Part shown: positions 60,754 to 64,000 of the stretch, in pieces | How the letters are laid out: every line of letters begins with the position of its first letter | Numbering within the stretch: the first letter of the stretch is position 1 | Assembly: GCA_910586255.1 (NCBI GenBank) | Contig: CAJUHR010000002.1 | Coordinates: forward strand, 122,125-186,124 | DNA: 64,000 bases | Direction of reading: 5' to 3' | Origin: an uncultured Lachnospiraceae bacterium | Lineage (GTDB): Bacteria; Bacillota; Clostridia; Lachnospirales; Lachnospiraceae | Made by a program: the position numbers and the translations under genes | The notes under the pieces: generated by a model | Seen by the model: the letters and a program-made list of their open reading frames with translations, nothing else | What the model was told of the DNA's origin: nothing | Database searches by the model: none

Positions 60754-60781
60754 GAAGTCCCGCTAGTATTACCGGGACTTC
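60754..60781 (+). other. Rolling-circle origin stem-loop with circovirus-type nonanucleotide
   Basis: A perfect 9-bp stem (GAAGTCCCG and CGGGACTTC) carries a 10-nt loop CTAGTATTAC. The last nine bases, TAGTATTAC (60764-60772), are the canonical nonanucleotide nicked by Rep in circoviruses and related CRESS-DNA viruses. It lies 270 bp upstream of a CRESS-type rep and is followed by repeats that could be Rep-binding iterons. Confidence 0.88.
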
Positions 60782-60782
60782 T

Positions 60783-60865
60783 GTCGATAAGGTCAAAAAG
60801 CGATTACAAATCAAGGGTTTCCGGCCATCGACAGCACATTGTCGATAAGTCGATAATGTCGATAA
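60783..60865 (+). repeat. GTCGATAA iterons beside the origin
   Basis: GTCGATAA occurs at 60783-60790, 60841-60848, 60849-60856 and 60858-60865, with an inverted ATCGAC at 60827-60832. Repeats next to the nicking hairpin are the usual Rep-recognition sites of CRESS replicons. A second direct repeat pair (GCGATTACAAATCAAGG at about 60800 and GCGACCACAAATTAAGG at 60866) follows them. Confidence 0.8.
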
Positions 60866-61050
60866 GCGACCACAAATTAAGGTTTTAAAAAATCCCTAAA
60901 TTATCGTCCCAGATGCCAGGTACAGTGATTTACGCCGTAGATTTATCGGAAAAACACGTTTTTTGTTTTTCGCATCCAAAGCGGTAGGCGCGTAAGCAAG
61001 CTAGAAAATATGTCCGTTTCCGGACTGACAAAAATAGTGGGGGAATAAAA

Positions 61051-62037
61051 ATGGCACAAACGGATACACAATCACGCAAATGGCAAATCACAATTAACAA
61101 TCCTGTCGAAAAGGGTTATACCCACGATTTTATCAAATCTGTCCTGTCTGATATGAGATCACTGATCTACTGGTGCATGGCTGATGAGATAGGGGAAAAC
61201 GGTACATACCATACGCACATTTTTCTTCAAAGTCGTGGAGGGACAAAATTTTCAACATTAAAGAAACGGTTTGAGGGCGCTCATTTTGAAATGGCCAAAG
61301 GTACATCCCAGCAGAACATGGAGTATGTTTCCAAAACCGGCAAATGGAAGGATAACAAAAAATCAGAGACATCGGTATCCGGCACCTTTGAGGAATTTGG
61401 AGAAATGCCGGTGGAACGCCAGGGCCGTAGAAATGATCTGGATGACCTCTACAGTATGATAAAGGATGGATATTCCGATTATCAGATACTGGAAGTCATG
61501 CCGGAAAGTTTAATCCATTTAGATAAAATGGAACGTATTAGACAGACTTTCCGGTATGAACAATACAAAGAAGTTTTTCGGAATGTTAGCTGTCATTATA
61601 TTTACGGGACTACTGGTTCTGGAAAAACTCGTTCCGTTGTGGAACATTTTGGTTACACCAATCTATATCGCGTAACAGATTATATGCACCCATTTGATAG
61701 CTATAAGGGACAAGATGTTATGGTTTTTGAGGAGTTTCGCTCTGGTATTCCTTTTTCCGAAATGCTTAGTTATCTTGACGGGCATCCGGTTGAGCTTCCT
61801 TGCCGTTATTTTAATAAACATGCTTCTTATACCAAGGTGTATATTTTAACAAATATCCCGCTTTCTCAGCAATATACAGGGATCCAGATGGACAAACCAG
61901 ATGATTGGATGGCGTTTTTACGCCGTATTAATACAGTTACTCAAGTATTTCCCACCGGCTCCCACACTCAGAAAATAGAATTTACTCCGGACGGGTTTTA
62001 CCGGATGTTAGATTGTGAGGTGTCGCCCTTTGATTGA
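61051..62037 (+). CDS. rep: CRESS-type replication initiator: HUH endonuclease plus SF3 helicase
   Basis: Rolling-circle initiator, 328 aa. HUH motif I is KWQITINNP (residues 10-18), the H-x-H motif II is YHTHIFLQ (53-60) and motif III is YVSKTG with Tyr 92 and Lys 95. The SF3 helicase part has Walker A IYGTTGSGKT (184-193), Walker B DVMVFEEF (222-229) and motif C VYILTN (263-268). This two-domain plan is that of circovirus-like and bacterial pCRESS plasmid Reps, not of the pII-type initiator of Ff phages. ATG 61051 follows AGTGGGGG. Confidence 0.93.
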   Translation: MAQTDTQSRKWQITINNPVEKGYTHDFIKSVLSDMRSLIYWCMADEIGENGTYHTHIFLQSRGGTKFSTLKKRFEGAHFEMAKGTSQQNMEYVSKTGKWKDNKKSETSVSGTFEEFGEMPVERQGRRNDLDDLYSMIKDGYSDYQILEVMPESLIHLDKMERIRQTFRYEQYKEVFRNVSCHYIYGTTGSGKTRSVVEHFGYTNLYRVTDYMHPFDSYKGQDVMVFEEFRSGIPFSEMLSYLDGHPVELPCRYFNKHASYTKVYILTNIPLSQQYTGIQMDKPDDWMAFLRRINTVTQVFPTGSHTQKIEFTPDGFYRMLDCEVSPFD

Positions 62038-62251
62038 GTTTACCAGGTTGGAGCTCCTCTTCCTCCGGAGAATGGTGTCATCCGATATTCGTGATTCAGA
62101 GCGGCAGTTAGAACGGTGTGAAAGGCTTCTATCTTCCCAATATGAGGAGGCCATGCAGGAGAAGATAGCTATAACAACTTCGGAGCTCCGAAATATGCGC
62201 TCTATCCTCTCCCGCCTGGATGATGAAATCTCCCGGATAGCTCTTTCGTAA
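62015..62251 (+). CDS. Small helical phage protein (78 aa)
   Basis: A 78-aa ORF overlapping the rep 3' end by 23 bp, ending before the right att site. It is charged and helical (DIRDSERQLERCERLLSSQY, ELRNMRSILSRLDDEIS). GTG 62015 has no clean ribosome site; ATG 62072 lies too close to GGAGA. Translation coupled to rep is possible. No family recognised. Confidence 0.5.
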   Translation: MRCRPLIEFTRLELLFLRRMVSSDIRDSERQLERCERLLSSQYEEAMQEKIAITTSELRNMRSILSRLDDEISRIALS

Positions 62252-62254
62252 TTA

Positions 62255-62282
62255 TTCGTGATAAAGAATAGTTTAACGAATA
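62255..62282 (+). repeat. attR: Xer/dif-like 28-bp site C
   Basis: TTCGTGATAAA, GAATAG, TTTAACGAATA. The right arm and most of the centre are identical to site A in the same direction (22 of 23 bases over 62263-62285 versus 53551-53573); the left arm differs, as expected if it derives from the phage. Confidence 0.65.
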
Positions 62283-62295
62283 GTTGGAACTGTTC
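62277..62295 (+). repeat. Right terminal inverted repeat
   Basis: CGAATAGTTGGAACTGTTC, exact reverse complement of 53530-53548. It lies 7 bases before the LCP stop codon on the host side. Confidence 0.85.
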
Positions 62296-62317
62296 CCTCC
62301 CTCTAATTCCCAGGTCC
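62295..62317. repeat. 23-bp direct repeat shared with the left end
   Basis: This segment includes the LCP stop codon and its last codons and is identical to 53623-53645. It is an alternative candidate for the integration crossover. Confidence 0.75.
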
Positions 62318-63955
62318 TGCAACTGGCCCGGTTGCAGGTGAATGTTCCTGTCCGGGAGCCTCTAAAAATGCATTTGGAGAATCCCCTTGATTCTCTGATG
62401 GACCGTTTCCTCCTCCCGGGCCATCCGTTCCTCCCGGGGATGTCTGTGAGCCGCCTGGCGCAGCCAGAGAACCATTTGCAGAGTCTGTCTCTGTATTATC
62501 TGGGACAGTTGGTTCCGGCGCGTTTGAAGGCGGCTGTGACCCTTCATTTTCCTCCTCATTTTCTTCCTGGCTTTCCCCGGCGGATGTTTCCTCCACAGAT
62601 TCGGTGACTTCCTGGGAGGACGGATTTTCTGCCTCGTCCTGTTTCGGCGGCTGTTCCGGTTGATTTTCATTGTCTGTCGGAGGTGCTGCCTCTGCCGGGG
62701 CCGAATCGGTAGGATTTATCGCCTCGGGCGGATTTTGCTGATTGCCGGTGTTGCCCTCAGCCCCTACATTTTTTCCGGATTCCGTGTCTTTTCCCGGACT
62801 CCCCAGGCCACTGACCTCTGCAATTCTCGCACTGATATTTTTGACAACTCCGGACGGTACAAACTGCGTGTCATCGTATAAAAAGCTGTGCAGCTGGACA
62901 ACATTACTCTCTAAGGTTGTGGGGATGACGCAATCCTTTTTTCCGATTTTCATTTCCGAGTGGGAAAAGGGAAATCCCGATGTCTGACCGATATAATATT
63001 TTTTTATATCCTTAGCAACAATCATCAGATCATCAACGCCGATGCTGGTTGATATTTGAGGAAAAACTGTGCCTACCAGAATCCGCAAAGTATTAAAGTC
63101 TGCCTGTTTAGCTTTTTCCATAGCCAGGCCCAAAACCTTCCTCTGACGCTCTGTCCGGTTAAAATCCGTATCCATCAGCCGAAGCCGGGAATAGGCGACA
63201 GCCTGTACTCCGTCTAAATGATTCATTCCACTATGCTCTAATTGTACGGAGCCCACACCGGTGGAATTGACTGTCTCTGTAATAAAGGAATTGATATAGG
63301 CAAATTCTTTGTCAGTGATCTCCAGGTCAATGCCTCCCAGAATATTGATCGCGTCCACAACGGCTTTCCAGTTAAAGGTTGCATAGTCTTCTATGTGAAG
63401 ATCAAGATTTTCCTTTAGAGCCTCTCCTGCCTGCTCTCTCCCACCCAAAAAGTATGCTTCGTTGATTTTATTATAATTCCCTTCCGGGTCGATCTTCAAA
63501 TAAGTATCCCGGAACACGGAGGCAAGGCGAATCTCTCCTGTTTTCCGGTTAATGCTGCAAAGTATCTGTACATCTGCCAGAGCGCCCTTTCCCAGATTGC
63601 CATCCCGTGAATCTACACCATATACAACAATCGTCCAGTAACCGCTGGTTTTTGAATGTTTCCATATGCCAAAGCCGATCAGCAGCACAGATAAAAGAAG
63701 TACCAATCGCAGCCATTTTTTCTTTTTTCGTCTCTTAGGCTTCTTTGCACACCAATGATTGTTTGAGGAGCCATGTCCCGAAACCGATGAGCGTTTTCGG
63801 CCTTCGCGATGATTCTCCAGCTCATCCAGATCTTCGATGATCTCAAAATCATCGAAATCCTTCTCTCTTTTTTGGGAAGTCCTTGTTCTGCCGTTTTTCT
63901 GTCTTGCCCTCATCCGGTCAATTTCATCTTCATAATTGTTATTTCTGTATTTCAT
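62303..63955 (-). CDS. LytR-CpsA-Psr (LCP) family cell-wall glycopolymer ligase
   Basis: A 550-aa membrane protein that would attach secondary polymers to peptidoglycan. A 95-residue acidic and basic cytoplasmic part is followed by one helix (LRLVLLLSVLLIGFGIW) and the LCP domain with GVDSRDGNLGKGALADV and SVFRDTYLKI (Arg/Asp pocket), and YSRLRLMDTDFNRTERQRKV. The C-terminal 150 residues are Pro/Glu/Gly-rich low complexity. Start ATG 63955 follows GAAAGGA. The phage ends 7 bases past its stop, and its last codons are copied at 53623. Confidence 0.9.
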   Translation of the reverse strand: MKYRNNNYEDEIDRMRARQKNGRTRTSQKREKDFDDFEIIEDLDELENHREGRKRSSVSGHGSSNNHWCAKKPKRRKKKKWLRLVLLLSVLLIGFGIWKHSKTSGYWTIVVYGVDSRDGNLGKGALADVQILCSINRKTGEIRLASVFRDTYLKIDPEGNYNKINEAYFLGGREQAGEALKENLDLHIEDYATFNWKAVVDAINILGGIDLEITDKEFAYINSFITETVNSTGVGSVQLEHSGMNHLDGVQAVAYSRLRLMDTDFNRTERQRKVLGLAMEKAKQADFNTLRILVGTVFPQISTSIGVDDLMIVAKDIKKYYIGQTSGFPFSHSEMKIGKKDCVIPTTLESNVVQLHSFLYDDTQFVPSGVVKNISARIAEVSGLGSPGKDTESGKNVGAEGNTGNQQNPPEAINPTDSAPAEAAPPTDNENQPEQPPKQDEAENPSSQEVTESVEETSAGESQEENEEENEGSQPPSNAPEPTVPDNTETDSANGSLAAPGGSQTSPGGTDGPGGGNGPSENQGDSPNAFLEAPGQEHSPATGPVAGPGN

Positions 63956-64000
63956 AATGGCTAGAAATCCTTTCTCAATCAATCAGCTTCCTGTAATAGG

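Larger units (their letters stand above)
53530..62295 (+). mobile_element. Integrated filamentous phage (inovirus) with CRESS-type replicon
   Basis: About 8.7 kb bounded by a perfect 19-bp inverted repeat (53530-53548 and 62277-62295) and by Xer-like direct repeats. The content is that of an inovirus: pVIII-like major coat, two pIII-like proteins, a pVI-like protein and a Zot/pI ATPase, plus SSB-like protein and Rep. There is no integrase, transposase, capsid, terminase or secretin gene; a secretin is not needed in a monoderm host. Rep belongs to the HUH plus SF3 helicase type and its origin is circovirus-like. Sits between ttcA and the 3' end of the LCP gene. Boundaries depend on which repeat was the crossover site. 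Confidence 0.88.

Noticed and set aside
60783..60865. CRISPR array
   Set aside because: The short GTCGATAA repeats are 8 bp, partly adjacent and without spacers; they fit replication iterons.
53530..62295. Insertion sequence or integrative plasmid instead of phage
   Set aside because: The 19-bp inverted repeats look IS-like, but there is no transposase and the coat plus Zot genes identify a filamentous phage.
62303..62670. Alternative-frame ORFs over the LCP tail
   Set aside because: Arise from low-complexity Pro/Glu/Gly codons of the LCP C-terminus.

Overview
The window looks like the chromosome of an endospore-forming, Gram-positive anaerobe of the Lachnospiraceae (Clostridia). The evidence is the sporulation genes (spoIVA, yqfC, yqfD and a bofC-like gene), a pyrophosphate-type phosphofructokinase, a divergent lexA/LysM locus and a miaB-mutS-mutL-miaA block. 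The taxon is inferred from gene content and not tested by search. The first 24 bases are Illumina adapter sequence left on a contig end, so the first gene (livG) is truncated artificially.

Positions 25-50,042 are dense host genes, all on the + strand. They comprise branched-chain amino-acid transport ATPases (livG, livF); glycolysis and sporulation genes; RNA and tRNA enzymes (beta-CASP nuclease, rnhA, alaS, ybeY, miaB, miaA, rluD); proline synthesis (proB, proA); mismatch repair (mutS, mutL); a cell-shape and division cluster (radC, mreC, mreD, PBP2, minC, minD, minE, rodA, mgsA, a D,D-carboxypeptidase); and a second division and envelope run (HlyD-like adaptor, yggS, sepF, aroB, lspA, rluD, cytidylate kinase-like). 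Several hairpin terminators and sigma-A-type promoters are readable.

From 50.2 kb the strand pattern changes. lexA lies divergent from an SOS-type LysM protein with three LexA boxes between them. A Xer-type tyrosine recombinase and ttcA follow on the - strand, and an LCP-family cell-wall gene on the - strand ends the window.

Between ttcA and the LCP gene sits an integrated filamentous phage (inovirus) of about 8.7 kb (53,530-62,295). Its + strand structural operon encodes two small membrane proteins, a pVIII-like major coat protein followed by a terminator, a pIII-like adsorption protein, a pVI-like protein, a Zot/pI assembly ATPase and a second pIII-like paralogue. A short - strand block encodes a ribbon-helix-helix regulator with three palindromic operators and a coiled-coil protein. 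The replication module holds an SSB-like protein, a cluster of hairpins, and a CRESS-type Rep (HUH nuclease plus SF3 helicase). Directly upstream of rep is a stem-loop whose loop carries TAGTATTAC, the nonanucleotide origin of circoviruses and their relatives, followed by GTCGATAA iterons.

The phage encodes no integrase. Its ends carry 28-bp Xer/dif-like sites. At the left end two such sites face each other and can fold into a 25-bp stem, resembling the folded single-stranded attP of CTX phage. The host Xer gene is only about 0.8 kb away. The combination of inovirus morphogenesis genes, a eukaryotic-virus-like rolling-circle replicon and Xer-site integration in a monoderm Clostridia host is the main discovery candidate here.
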